A DNA stretch of 64,000 nucleotides, from NCBI RefSeq assembly GCF_001467585.1, contig NZ_LNXY01000031.1, positions 16,669 through 80,668 of the forward strand, read 5' to 3'. The position numbers and the translations under genes were made by a program. Below, piece by piece: positions 9,228 to 16,868 of this stretch. The notes beneath the pieces were generated by a model. It worked only from the letters and a program-made list of their open reading frames with translations. It was not told where the DNA came from and did no database searches. The stretch's first letter is position 1, and the number at the start of each line of letters is the position of its first letter. Origin of the DNA: Legionella drozanskii LLAP-1 (lineage in GTDB: Bacteria > Pseudomonadota > Gammaproteobacteria > Legionellales > Legionellaceae).

Positions 9228-10034
9228 TTAAGCTAAATTAAGCTTTGAACTTTCTTCACTGGAAGGATTTTGCTCACTTGTTAAAATGCTTTCGAGCAAC
9301 TTTCCAGTGCGGTTGCTGAAAAAACCTTTGTCAATTTGAGGATAGTTTTCTTTTACTTCCTTAATCGCATTTGGGACGTCCATGAATTTTGTAAGACGTA
9401 ATAATTCTTGCAAACCTGCAATTTTTTCCTCTTTTCTTTCTTTATGTATACATATATAAAAACTGCTTATTTCTGCATTAAGCTCGTCTATGCGTGCCTG
9501 TACTAAACCCACTTTTTCGGGACACAGTCTTGATGAGATGACATCATAAGAATAATGAGTACTTTTAGCATCCATTAGGCCGTGTACTTTTCTTCCATCA
9601 TATTCTGGTACTGCGTTTAACTCCGCAAAGTCATTTTGATATTGTTCAACTTGATTTTCATTAAGATAATCATTGGCTACTAATGATTTAAACAGGGGAT
9701 CTAAAGTTTCTTGCTCGATGTAAAAAATGCCGCGATACAACCGCATAATATTTTTTAACATTTCAAAGAAGTATGTTGCTTGGTGAGCAGGTACACCATG
9801 CATGCCTGAATCGGGAGAATAACTAACGGGTAATTGATAATGGCCCTGCAAAGAGTGAACCGCTCTTTCTATTCTGCTACGCAGGACGTAATTAACCTGA
9901 TACATAGAAAATCTAAACAAAATACTATCAGGATAGCTCGCAGTGTAATGAGTAAGCGGCGCTAAGCCGTATACTTCATAAGCGCCAATCACTGATTTTT
10001 TCTTTTCAAATTGCAACTCAATTTTGGATTTCAT
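9228..10034 (-). CDS. Unrecognised protein with effector-like C-terminus
   Basis: The protein has 268 residues, is soluble by appearance, and has no signal peptide or membrane helix. I do not recognise a catalytic domain. The N-terminal half is aromatic-rich (repeated Tyr, Phe, His), and residues about 180-210 are charged. The segment DVPNAIKEVKENYPQIDKG, followed by FFSNRTGKLLE, resembles a C-terminal element I associate with Legionella-specific proteins, though I cannot confirm this. The tail ends SSEESSKLNLA: a glutamate/serine cluster followed by small hydrophobics, as in many Dot/Icm substrates. The gene stands alone, outside the island, on the chromosomal side of the left junction. A Legionella-restricted hypothetical protein is the safe call. 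Confidence 0.6.
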   Translation of the reverse strand: MKSKIELQFEKKKSVIGAYEVYGLAPLTHYTASYPDSILFRFSMYQVNYVLRSRIERAVHSLQGHYQLPVSYSPDSGMHGVPAHQATYFFEMLKNIMRLYRGIFYIEQETLDPLFKSLVANDYLNENQVEQYQNDFAELNAVPEYDGRKVHGLMDAKSTHYSYDVISSRLCPEKVGLVQARIDELNAEISSFYICIHKERKEEKIAGLQELLRLTKFMDVPNAIKEVKENYPQIDKGFFSNRTGKLLESILTSEQNPSSEESSKLNLA

Positions 10035-10379
10035 TTTTTTTCTATCAACAAGTAATTACGGACAGCATTATATCAAAAATAATTACAGAGCCTATATAAA
10101 TACCAAGTTATGGTCATTGCGAGTACAATTATATTTAAATTAAGTCAAAATCAGAAAATAATAGCAGTTCTCAATCGATACATTTATTGTCTGTGAATCA
10201 TTCTCTTGAGGCAGTTAGGGTCATGGGGCCTCGTCTTTTTGCGATCACATAAAGCCCCTTAGGCCCCGCTTTTAGGTAGGCTCTTGGGGCTTTGATGAAT
10301 CTGTTGGACGAAAGATAAATAAAAAAGGCCTTTATATCAAGGCCTATCGGATGCTTTTGGATGTCTCGGGAAGTCAATA
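10035..10379. other. Chromosomal gap before the island's left junction, with two hairpins
   Basis: This 345-base stretch has no convincing gene. Two inverted repeats are visible. AAAGCCCC at 10251-10258 pairs with GGGGCTTT at 10286-10293, and AGGCC at 10326-10330 pairs with GGCCT at 10341-10345. They may be terminators or remnants of what once followed ssrA. Two short minus frames spanning 10198-10549 cross the island junction and look like chance. Confidence 0.4.
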
Positions 10380-10402
10380 TGGTGGAGGCGGCGGGAATTG
10401 AA
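10380..10402. repeat. Left attachment-site repeat (copy of the ssrA 3' end)
   Basis: Bases 10380-10398 are identical to 32607-32625, the CCA end and acceptor strand of the tmRNA. With one mismatch the match extends to 10402. To the right the sequence departs from tmRNA. This is the expected product of site-specific integration into ssrA: one end keeps the working gene and the other keeps a short duplicate. It sets the distal boundary of the island. Confidence 0.85.
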
Positions 10403-10439
10403 TTCAATTCCTGTGGTGTTGATTTTATTGATGAAATTA

Positions 10440-10476
10440 TTGGTATATTTTAAATATACCAACAAAAGTACCAACA
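10440..10476. repeat. Integrase arm-type site, left end
   Basis: TTGGTAT, ATACCAAC (10456-10463) and GTACCAACA (10468-10476) stand in the same order and orientation as at 32462-32494, just upstream of the integrase gene. Shared ACCAAC motifs inside both island ends fit arm-type binding sites for the tyrosine integrase. The function is inferred from position and repetition. Confidence 0.55.
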
Positions 10477-10660
10477 GATGTTTTTGAATCATCTTTGACG
10501 TTAAGAACCTAGATCTTCGAAATCTTGGCGCAGCATAACAACCCCGCAAATCCTTTTGAGATGATTAAGAGCCTTGTACTCTATGCTGTTCTTGATATTA
10601 CACTCTCATAATAATTGCCAATTTAGAACGTCATTTGTTACTGACAAAGTAAACCAATTT
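10477..10660. other. Left-end island spacer
   Basis: I see no gene or RNA in these 184 bases between the arm-type site and the last gene of the biosynthetic operon. A terminator for that operon would be expected here, but no stem followed by a T-run stands out on the minus strand. Confidence 0.35.
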
Positions 10661-10975
10661 TTAAATACTACCTGCTTTCTCTATAACAAGTATTCTTGCA
10701 GCCCCTTGTGGATGAGCTACGTGCTCACATCCTTCTTTCAAATAACATATATCTCCAGCCTTTAATTCTTTTTGATTTTCTACACCACCCTCAAGGTAGT
10801 GCATAATTACGTGCCCTTCCAGAACAACAAAAACTTCATCTCCATCATTTTTATGCCAGATGTATGGTTGATCTGTCCAATGAAGTCTAATAGTCGCACC
10901 GCCAGATATTTGAGCAATATCCAGTGCTTGCCAAGCAAAATCGCCAGTAAATAATGATGATTTGATTATTTGCAT
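10661..10975 (-). CDS. Small cupin-domain protein
   Basis: This is a 104-residue single-domain cupin. Cupin motif 1 is visible as YIWHKNDGDEVFVVLEG and motif 2 as LKEGCEHVAHPQG. The metal-binding pattern is weaker than classical G(X)5HXH(X)3-4E(X)6G: one histidine before DGDE, the Glu, and a later histidine. It may be a metal-poor or accessory cupin, such as an isomerase, a cyclisation helper or a binding protein. It is the last gene of the minus-strand operon, 71 bases after the ATP-grasp gene, and next to the island's left end. Its position suggests a role in making or handling the operon's product. Confidence 0.75.
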   Translation of the reverse strand: MQIIKSSLFTGDFAWQALDIAQISGGATIRLHWTDQPYIWHKNDGDEVFVVLEGHVIMHYLEGGVENQKELKAGDICYLKEGCEHVAHPQGAARILVIEKAGSI

Positions 10976-11046
10976 AATGCCCCAAGTATTCCGATAAAAA
11001 TTTTTAGTATAATACCGAAATTCAAAAATTTCTCCAGGTTATTCGA

Positions 11047-12315
11047 TTATGCAGCAGCCAGAATAAATAACCCATTTTGTTCTAATTGTCTGATTGAAAG
11101 ATAATCACTTTCAACTTGCTCTCTTGATTCATGACTTAGAATTAATAAACCTGGCATGGAAAAGAGGTCGACAGTTTTCTTAAGGTAAGTCCCAGGTCGG
11201 ACGTTAAGTTTAAGTGTTACAAAACTATTTAATTTTTTAATATATTCCATATTTTGATGCTCATCTGATATATAGCTTTCAAAATGAGAGATTAAAAAGA
11301 CTATCCTGGTATGTTTTATGAGTTTAAATCCAATTTTATTTTCCGATATTTTAGATTTGTTTAATATCGAGTCTAGTGTTACGTCCAGATGACTATTTCC
11401 AGTAGCTAATCTACATGCAGGAATAGCAACACCTCCATGAGGGCGAATTCCTGTTTCAATTAATTGTGGTCCTTTATCTGTAAGCATAATTTCTGAATGG
11501 GCCGGACCGTATTTAATTCCTAAACCATCAAGTACTTTGTATGCATATTCAGCAAGTGTATGCTGTATATTTCCTGTTTCAGGTAAAAAATCTAAATAGT
11601 CATAAACAAATTTTGAATTATTAGCATTGGTTTTTTTATAACAACAAATATTCGTTATTATATGATTACCTGCAATACTTGTAGAATCTACTACATATTC
11701 TGTGCCGGTTAAGTATTCCTGAGCTATTAAATCGTCATTTTTAAAATTAAGCTGATTAACTTTGCCTAAATTCTGTTTGACGGCGTCAATTAACTCATCT
11801 TCATTAAAGCAAACAAGTACGCTATCAGTTCCTGCACTTTTTAATGGTTTAATGACAACACCGCAGTCAAACAAATTATTACTATTAACCCAAGCTAAGA
11901 ATTCACCAGGCAAGTTACTTTTAATTGCCCTGGGAACATCTACATGAAGTTGACTTAATTGTTGCGCCATTTCATATTTATTTCTTCTACAGCTGCTTAA
12001 GGCTGTCCCATTTGAATACTCGGTGCAAAATCTTTCAGATATCTTATCCGCTAATTCTACCCCAGACTCAGCACCGGCTAGAACCATCGTTAGATCTTTT
12101 TCTTTTAAGAACTCATTTAATTCGCAAAAAAATTCTGAATTTTCAGAATAAGTAAAAATATATTTAAAATCAGAAGGTTTAAAAGAGTCCCTATATACTT
12201 CAATAATTGGATAATGTGACAAAATGGCAACGGGAATAATGTCTCGTTTTATTAGTGCTTCAGCATATAAAGCTCCTGAAGAAAAAGGGTCAACAATTAA
12301 TGCATATTTATTCAT
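11047..12315 (-). CDS. ATP-grasp ligase, amino acid/carboxylate ligase type
   Basis: ATP-grasp enzymes activate a carboxylate as acyl phosphate and join it to an amine. This 422-residue protein has an N-terminal Rossmann-like domain. Its ATP-grasp core has GVVIKPLKSAGTDSV near residue 165 (nucleotide lysine and glycine loop), LIAQEYLTGTEYVVD near 205, and the metal-binding end GPAHSEIMLT then LIETGIRPHGG near 275-300. The overall plan matches L-amino acid ligases such as BacD. Lying between an MFS exporter and a small cupin, downstream of the SznF-like oxidase, it may add an amino acid or other carboxylate to an oxidised intermediate. The substrates cannot be read from sequence. It starts 33 bases after the MFS gene. 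Confidence 0.87.
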   Translation of the reverse strand: MNKYALIVDPFSSGALYAEALIKRDIIPVAILSHYPIIEVYRDSFKPSDFKYIFTYSENSEFFCELNEFLKEKDLTMVLAGAESGVELADKISERFCTEYSNGTALSSCRRNKYEMAQQLSQLHVDVPRAIKSNLPGEFLAWVNSNNLFDCGVVIKPLKSAGTDSVLVCFNEDELIDAVKQNLGKVNQLNFKNDDLIAQEYLTGTEYVVDSTSIAGNHIITNICCYKKTNANNSKFVYDYLDFLPETGNIQHTLAEYAYKVLDGLGIKYGPAHSEIMLTDKGPQLIETGIRPHGGVAIPACRLATGNSHLDVTLDSILNKSKISENKIGFKLIKHTRIVFLISHFESYISDEHQNMEYIKKLNSFVTLKLNVRPGTYLKKTVDLFSMPGLLILSHESREQVESDYLSIRQLEQNGLFILAAA

Positions 12316-12348
12316 ATCGATCTCACTTTTACGTAAATTAAATTATTA

Positions 12349-13560
12349 CTAAACCGCAACAGAATAGTTTGGTGTTTGTTGTTTTAGATTTTTATTTGTA
12401 TAGAAATATAATATAGTCTCTACTATTAACATTCCTGCGCTCACCCCAATTCCAATTACCATTAAATCAAAAGAAGGTTTGGAAACAAAAAAAGCTAGGC
12501 CAAGCGGTGCAAGAGCTTTTATAATTGCAGTCATCGCAGTTATGCGACCAGTCCATTCGAGTATTTCGTCGGTGTTTGATACGGCGTCATAAATAAATTC
12601 ACGTTGCTTTATACGAAAACAGCTGACCAAAAATCCAAGAAATAATGTAGCTGTGCTTATTAGGTATATATCCGTTATTGCAAAAAATAAAATATCGACC
12701 AATAAAATACCGAGGAAAGCTAATATCCATATCTTTGAAAAGGTTCCTTTTTCTAACATAATAAAAGTGGCTAAGAATCCACCAAACTCTGCCGCAGCAT
12801 CAATAAATCCATATTGTGATGCTGACCACATTTTTTCATGTTGAGCAATTAAAGGTACCAAAAAATTAAAAGCAGAAATTTGTGTCATTAGTAATGTTAG
12901 ACCGATAAATGCAAGTCTTAAAACTGGTAAATTAGTTTTTTGAGTCATTTTCTGATAAAAGGCATTTTTTTTATTTTGGCTTGTACTGATGCTTTGCTTG
13001 TTTACATCTGACTGCATTCTGAAAAACATTGCACCGATTAAATAAGTAACAATGCAAAAAAGCAAAACAGCAACCATATTCCCTAGCCCCAATATTAGCC
13101 CAAGCAAGGCAGCGCCAAGAAAAGACGAGCTAAGAGTAGCTATTTGTAGAATGCGAGAGGCTTTGTTCGAGCTTATTCTTTTTTCGAGTACTTCCTGAGC
13201 CATCATTGCTTCAAGAGTTATTGTGCTCAAAAAGTTAATCATTGTTGCTACCATACCTGCGAGATAAAGAAGCCAAATGGTTTCGTGCCATAATAACGGT
13301 AAGAATATAATAGAGAAACTAACCCCGATGACTCTTATCCACATAAAAGAACGACTAGGTGTTTTTTCTAGCATCCGTCTGAAACCAATGCTCGATTTTT
13401 GTAATGCAAAAGTTACGATAGTAATCAAACAAAGAAAAAGACCTAATGTTTTTGCTGAGCCATCTAACGTTAAAACTCTCCAGATAATAGCTAGTCCAAA
13501 TAATATGTCACCTGAGAGAGTAAGCGAGAGGGCGATCATAAGTTTTAAATAACGTATCAT
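12349..13560 (-). CDS. Major facilitator superfamily transporter
   Basis: This 403-residue protein has about 12 hydrophobic segments and no signal peptide, the layout of an MFS carrier. There is a long polar loop near the middle (about residues 187-208, including SDVNKQS). Of the known groups it looks most like drug/metabolite:proton exporters. Within the operon it is flanked by the Rieske gene (24 bases upstream) and the ATP-grasp gene, so export of, or self-protection from, the cluster's product is the natural inference. Import of a precursor cannot be excluded. Confidence 0.85.
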   Translation of the reverse strand: MIRYLKLMIALSLTLSGDILFGLAIIWRVLTLDGSAKTLGLFLCLITIVTFALQKSSIGFRRMLEKTPSRSFMWIRVIGVSFSIIFLPLLWHETIWLLYLAGMVATMINFLSTITLEAMMAQEVLEKRISSNKASRILQIATLSSSFLGAALLGLILGLGNMVAVLLFCIVTYLIGAMFFRMQSDVNKQSISTSQNKKNAFYQKMTQKTNLPVLRLAFIGLTLLMTQISAFNFLVPLIAQHEKMWSASQYGFIDAAAEFGGFLATFIMLEKGTFSKIWILAFLGILLVDILFFAITDIYLISTATLFLGFLVSCFRIKQREFIYDAVSNTDEILEWTGRITAMTAIIKALAPLGLAFFVSKPSFDLMVIGIGVSAGMLIVETILYFYTNKNLKQQTPNYSVAV

Positions 13561-13584
13561 AGTAATAATCCTAATTTTAAATAT

Positions 13585-13842
13585 TTAGAGATAAAAAATC
13601 TGATCTTTAACGCGAACAGCTGGGATTGAGTTTTTTAGTAAGGAAACAATCTTGAAGCGTCCATCATGCCAAGGACATTGAATCATTTGTGATTCTCGAC
13701 ATACCTTCCCTAGACTTAATGGACCACCTCGGTGAGGGCATTTATCAGGTATTGCGAAGCGTTTATTATTTGATTTTACGATAAAATAATTTTCATCGTT
13801 TTTACAGAACCTATCTTTTATGATGCGTTTTTTATTAATCAT
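13585..13842 (-). CDS. Small Rieske [2Fe-2S] ferredoxin
   Basis: The protein is 85 residues. The Rieske ligands are Cys35 and His37 in CPHRGG, and Cys56 and His59 in CPWHDGRF, spaced as in Rieske ferredoxins. It lacks a membrane anchor and a catalytic oxygenase domain, so it should be a soluble electron carrier. Its stop-start spacing to the upstream SznF-like gene is only 2 bases, which points to a functional pair in which the ferredoxin feeds electrons to the diiron or mononuclear iron centre. No ferredoxin reductase is in the operon, so a host reductase would be needed. Confidence 0.9.
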   Translation of the reverse strand: MINKKRIIKDRFCKNDENYFIVKSNNKRFAIPDKCPHRGGPLSLGKVCRESQMIQCPWHDGRFKIVSLLKNSIPAVRVKDQIFYL

Positions 13843-13844
13843 TT

Positions 13845-15206
13845 TTATGCTCCAGTTGAAATTGCAATTGGCTGAACTACATATTGAGTATTTTCTGATT
13901 GCGAGACCGTGGAGTGTAACCGACCTTTAGGTATCACAATTTTAGTGCTAGCTTTTAATGTAATGGGGCTTATGCTATTAGGATAGAAAATTAACTCCCC
14001 CCTGGTTACTTGAAACAATTCATCTTCTGTATGTAAGTGAGCGGTAGTGGTTTCAAGTTCGGTCTCATTAAATGTTAACTTTTCCTTAAGAGGAGCGTAA
14101 TTGCCAGGAAAATAGTTTTCATCTAATTGATCGCTGAACTGAATTTGCTGGATTAAATCGGTATCTGCCATGCTTTGCAGTAATCTGAATGCTTCAAATC
14201 CAAATAAAATATCCTCAATTACTTCTTCTCCATATTTATCGATACTTGTAGCTATTATTTTTTCAAGAACCATACGTCTATGATGTTTGTCTATATGGAC
14301 ATGTTCGTCAAAATATTTTGTATTAATATCAGGTAAAATGTTTTTTAAAATTCCACTAACTTGCTTGTTAAAATGGGGAATACTTGCTTCGGTGTAATAT
14401 AACGTCCCTATATATTTGAACCAATCAGATTTATTTTTGCATATACAATGAAAGTAATTAACTAACATAAGTGATGTAGTTAGATAATCATTATAGTAAT
14501 GATGTATAGCAGGGCTTAAATTAGCTGAAAGCATAGTAGCTTCAAATAGGGTAGAGTGTTTTGTTTCATGAATTCCATAACCATACTCATCTATGAATAC
14601 TTTCATTAATTCTGATTGTTCAGGCCCGAAGGAACCTGGTAATGCTCTTGCCATTGCTGAAGCTTCACTAAGGAAATCAGGAGCCATTTGAATAAGCAGC
14701 ATTTTGGCGGCTCGTATGGGATTTTTGGAATTAGATATAACAGAGCAAAGCTCACTAGCCTCTTTTTCTTGGCCATGAATAGTATTAGTTAGGTAATCTA
14801 ATAATTTTGGTTTAGTCCAATTACCTATTATTTCAATTTCATTTTTTAAAAAATTGAATACTAACATTTCAAGTTTAGGTAACATTGCTTTGCCAATAGC
14901 TACATAATATGGATCATAGAAGTTAGCGAAGTCTCTTTTGGCTTCGTTCAAGTTGTTATTGCCCAAAAATAAAAGATCTTGCTCGTAAATATTAAGCAAC
15001 AGCTTATTGATGATAAGGTTTTTATTAGTATTTACTTCAGATAGTGTAATTGCAGAATCATAGTTAATGTTTAATGCATCATTGGTTCTCAATGGTCGTA
15101 TATATGGATTTGGAGGGGTTAGAAATGGTGCATCACTAAAACAGGGGTTGAGCAGATATATATTTAACCACTCCTTAAAGTTTTGCTGAATGAGGTTGCC
15201 AGGCAT
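13845..15206 (-). CDS. SznF-like diiron oxidase-cupin fusion (candidate N-nitrosating enzyme)
   Basis: The protein has 453 residues: an N-terminal helical part, a central heme-oxygenase-like diiron oxidase (HDO) domain (about 150-350) and a C-terminal cupin (about 373-453). Candidate diiron ligands are E181, E207, H217, E273, H302, D306 and H309. SznF of streptozotocin biosynthesis, as I recall it, uses E189, E215, H225, E281, H311, D315 and H318, a constant offset of 8 then 9. The cupin has H390, H392 and H431, against SznF H407, H409 and H448, a constant offset of 17. In SznF the HDO N-hydroxylates a methylarginine guanidine and the cupin rearranges it to an N-nitrosourea. Here the substrate is unknown. 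It is the first gene of the operon, with AAGGAT before the ATG. Confidence 0.88.
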   Translation of the reverse strand: MPGNLIQQNFKEWLNIYLLNPCFSDAPFLTPPNPYIRPLRTNDALNINYDSAITLSEVNTNKNLIINKLLLNIYEQDLLFLGNNNLNEAKRDFANFYDPYYVAIGKAMLPKLEMLVFNFLKNEIEIIGNWTKPKLLDYLTNTIHGQEKEASELCSVISNSKNPIRAAKMLLIQMAPDFLSEASAMARALPGSFGPEQSELMKVFIDEYGYGIHETKHSTLFEATMLSANLSPAIHHYYNDYLTTSLMLVNYFHCICKNKSDWFKYIGTLYYTEASIPHFNKQVSGILKNILPDINTKYFDEHVHIDKHHRRMVLEKIIATSIDKYGEEVIEDILFGFEAFRLLQSMADTDLIQQIQFSDQLDENYFPGNYAPLKEKLTFNETELETTTAHLHTEDELFQVTRGELIFYPNSISPITLKASTKIVIPKGRLHSTVSQSENTQYVVQPIAISTGA

Positions 15207-15254
15207 ATAAGATCCTTATTATTATTTTAACAGACGACAAATTCCATAAAATGA

Positions 15255-15282
15255 AAAATACCATACAGTAAAAATATGTCAA
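15255..15282 (-). promoter_or_regulatory. Predicted promoter of the SznF-like operon
   Basis: On the minus strand, TTGACA (15282-15277) and TATTTT (15260-15255) are separated by 16 bases and lie about 50 bases upstream of the start codon at 15206. The spacer contains the partial dyad TACTGTATGGTA, a possible regulator site. Confidence 0.55.
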
Positions 15283-15330
15283 CAAATTTAGTGATTATTA
15301 ATTCTGAATATAGAAATATTTTACAAATAG

Positions 15331-15360
15331 TTGAGTTATCCGCGAAGACCAGGCTATAAT
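15331..15360 (+). promoter_or_regulatory. Predicted promoter of the regulator gene
   Basis: TTGAGT (15331-15336) and a perfect TATAAT (15355-15360) are separated by 18 bases. They lie about 67 bases before the regulator's ATG at 15427, in the divergent region shared with the SznF-like operon. Confidence 0.6.
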
Positions 15361-15384
15361 CTACAAATATTGTATAAAGTAGAT
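15359..15384. promoter_or_regulatory. Dyad overlapping the regulator promoter, candidate operator
   Basis: ATCTAC (15359-15364) and GTAGAT (15379-15384) are inverted, with 14 AT-rich bases between them. The left arm overlaps the -10 box and the centre lies near the expected transcription start. This placement fits autoregulation by the adjacent XRE-type protein. The function is inferred. Confidence 0.4.
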
Positions 15385-15426
15385 GACTAATATAAATACA
15401 TCTTTTTGGATTAGAGAAAGTAAAAA

Positions 15427-16155
15427 ATGATTAGAAGAAAAGTGAAAAAAATTGATTTTACAGTTCTTGGTGAAAATATTACTCGTCTAATGAACGCCTG
15501 TGGCATAGATGCAACTGAGCTTTCTCAACAAACAGGCTTACCATGCAGCACTATTAGTAGGTTGCGATCTAACTCCTGCGAGTTTAGTCCTAATATATCT
15601 TCTCTATTACCAATAGCTGAATATTTTTGTATCAATTTAAGTCAATTAATCGGGGAAGAGCCTATTAAGCAAGATATGTATGCCACCTTCAAACCGATTA
15701 AAGTTCGAAAATTACCAATTCCAATTTTGCAATCAGAAACTATTCTTACTTACTTAGATAGTATGGAGTTAGGTGATAATCCATTGCTAAACATTGATTT
15801 TCCATTAAGTGAAAGAGCATTTGCTTATTTACTACGTGGTAATTCAATGGAACCGCAATTCCCAGACAAAACGCTATTGATTATAGATCCTTATATTGAA
15901 GAAGAAAATTTAGACCATGTATTGGTACTTCCAGCAGGAAAAAAAATACCTCTATTTAGGCAAATTTTAATTGATGGTGAAGAAACATATATTAGAACTT
16001 TAAATCCGGCTTTTAACGAGTTCGTAAAACTGGATGATAACACCCATAAAATATTAGGTGTTATGGTGCAAGCACGAATGAATTTTAAAGAAGTTAGCAT
16101 GACCTCTTTGCAAAATGACATGGATAAGAAACTTAAAGTTTCAGAGAAAAGTTGA
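15427..16155 (+). CDS. XRE-family regulator with LexA/S24-like C-terminal domain
   Basis: The protein has 242 residues. The N-terminal helix-turn-helix spans about residues 12-78 (ATELSQQTGLPCSTISRLR is the recognition region). The C-terminal domain resembles S24 repressors, with the serine motif GNSMEP (S140). Where LexA-like proteins carry the catalytic lysine in a VKR-type strand, this protein reads IPLFRQI (about 175-180) with no lysine, so self-cleavage may be lost and the domain may sense or dimerise instead. The gene is divergent from the SznF-like operon and shares a 220-base promoter region with it, so it is the probable regulator of that operon. It is followed 7 bases later by a transporter gene. 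Confidence 0.85.
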   Translation: MIRRKVKKIDFTVLGENITRLMNACGIDATELSQQTGLPCSTISRLRSNSCEFSPNISSLLPIAEYFCINLSQLIGEEPIKQDMYATFKPIKVRKLPIPILQSETILTYLDSMELGDNPLLNIDFPLSERAFAYLLRGNSMEPQFPDKTLLIIDPYIEEENLDHVLVLPAGKKIPLFRQILIDGEETYIRTLNPAFNEFVKLDDNTHKILGVMVQARMNFKEVSMTSLQNDMDKKLKVSEKS

Positions 16156-16162
16156 GTGTAAT

Positions 16163-16864
16163 ATGAATTCCAATGCTGTACCTATAAAACCAATTGTTTT
16201 GCTTAGCATGCTTTACATGTCCTTATTTTTTGCATCAGTAACAGTGGGGTATAAGATTGTAGCTTTTGGCAATCAACTTTATTGTGCGTCGGTTTTAATA
16301 TTCCCATTATTATTCCCTTTCAGTGATGCTCTAACAGAAATTTACGGCGTACAGATTGCTAAAAGCATGGTTTGGTATACGGTAATTTGTGAAGCCGTCT
16401 TTGTCGGATTAACGAATGTTGCCATTAGACTCCCATCACCCCCAAATTGGCATCATCAAGCAAAATATGATTTCTTTATTGGTGGGTATACTCATATACT
16501 TTTGGCCAATGCCACTGCGTTAATAGTAAGCTTTTATTTAAATATTCTATTAGTAAATAAATGGCGGATACTATTAAAGGGCAAGCATTATTACATGCGT
16601 AGCCTTGGGGCCACTGCTGTGGGAGAGGTTACATACACGATTATTACTAACGCTATAACCTATTATGGTGTTTTGCGTTGGCAAGAGACCGCAAATATTA
16701 TTATTTCTGATTACCTTGTTAAGTTAGTTTATTCTGCAATTATAGCGTACCCTGCTGCGCTATTGGTGGTTTATCTCAAGGTTAAATATAAAATAGATAA
16801 TACCCAGGTGGTGTTTAATCCTTTTATGAAAAATAAAATAGTTAAAATAGCGGACTATAGATAA
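16163..16864 (+). CDS. VUT/YhhQ-family membrane transporter (queuosine precursor type)
   Basis: The protein is 233 residues with about six hydrophobic segments. FPFSDALTEIYG near residues 50-61 is the signature of the YhhQ/VUT family, whose characterised members import 7-deazaguanine precursors of queuosine. I chose the ATG at 16163 (MNSNAVP), just after the regulator's stop. A longer frame would overlap the regulator. It is probably co-transcribed with the regulator, since only 7 bases separate them. Why an island carries it is unclear: tRNA modification supply or uptake of a related heterocycle are options. Confidence 0.8.
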   Translation: MNSNAVPIKPIVLLSMLYMSLFFASVTVGYKIVAFGNQLYCASVLIFPLLFPFSDALTEIYGVQIAKSMVWYTVICEAVFVGLTNVAIRLPSPPNWHHQAKYDFFIGGYTHILLANATALIVSFYLNILLVNKWRILLKGKHYYMRSLGATAVGEVTYTIITNAITYYGVLRWQETANIIISDYLVKLVYSAIIAYPAALLVVYLKVKYKIDNTQVVFNPFMKNKIVKIADYR

Positions 16865-16868
16865 TTTT

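Noticed and set aside
10198-10549. Two overlapping short minus frames (69 and 70 codons) across the island's left junction
   Set aside because: They cross the attachment repeat, contain no recognisable motif and lack ribosome-binding sites, so they are chance frames created by the junction.
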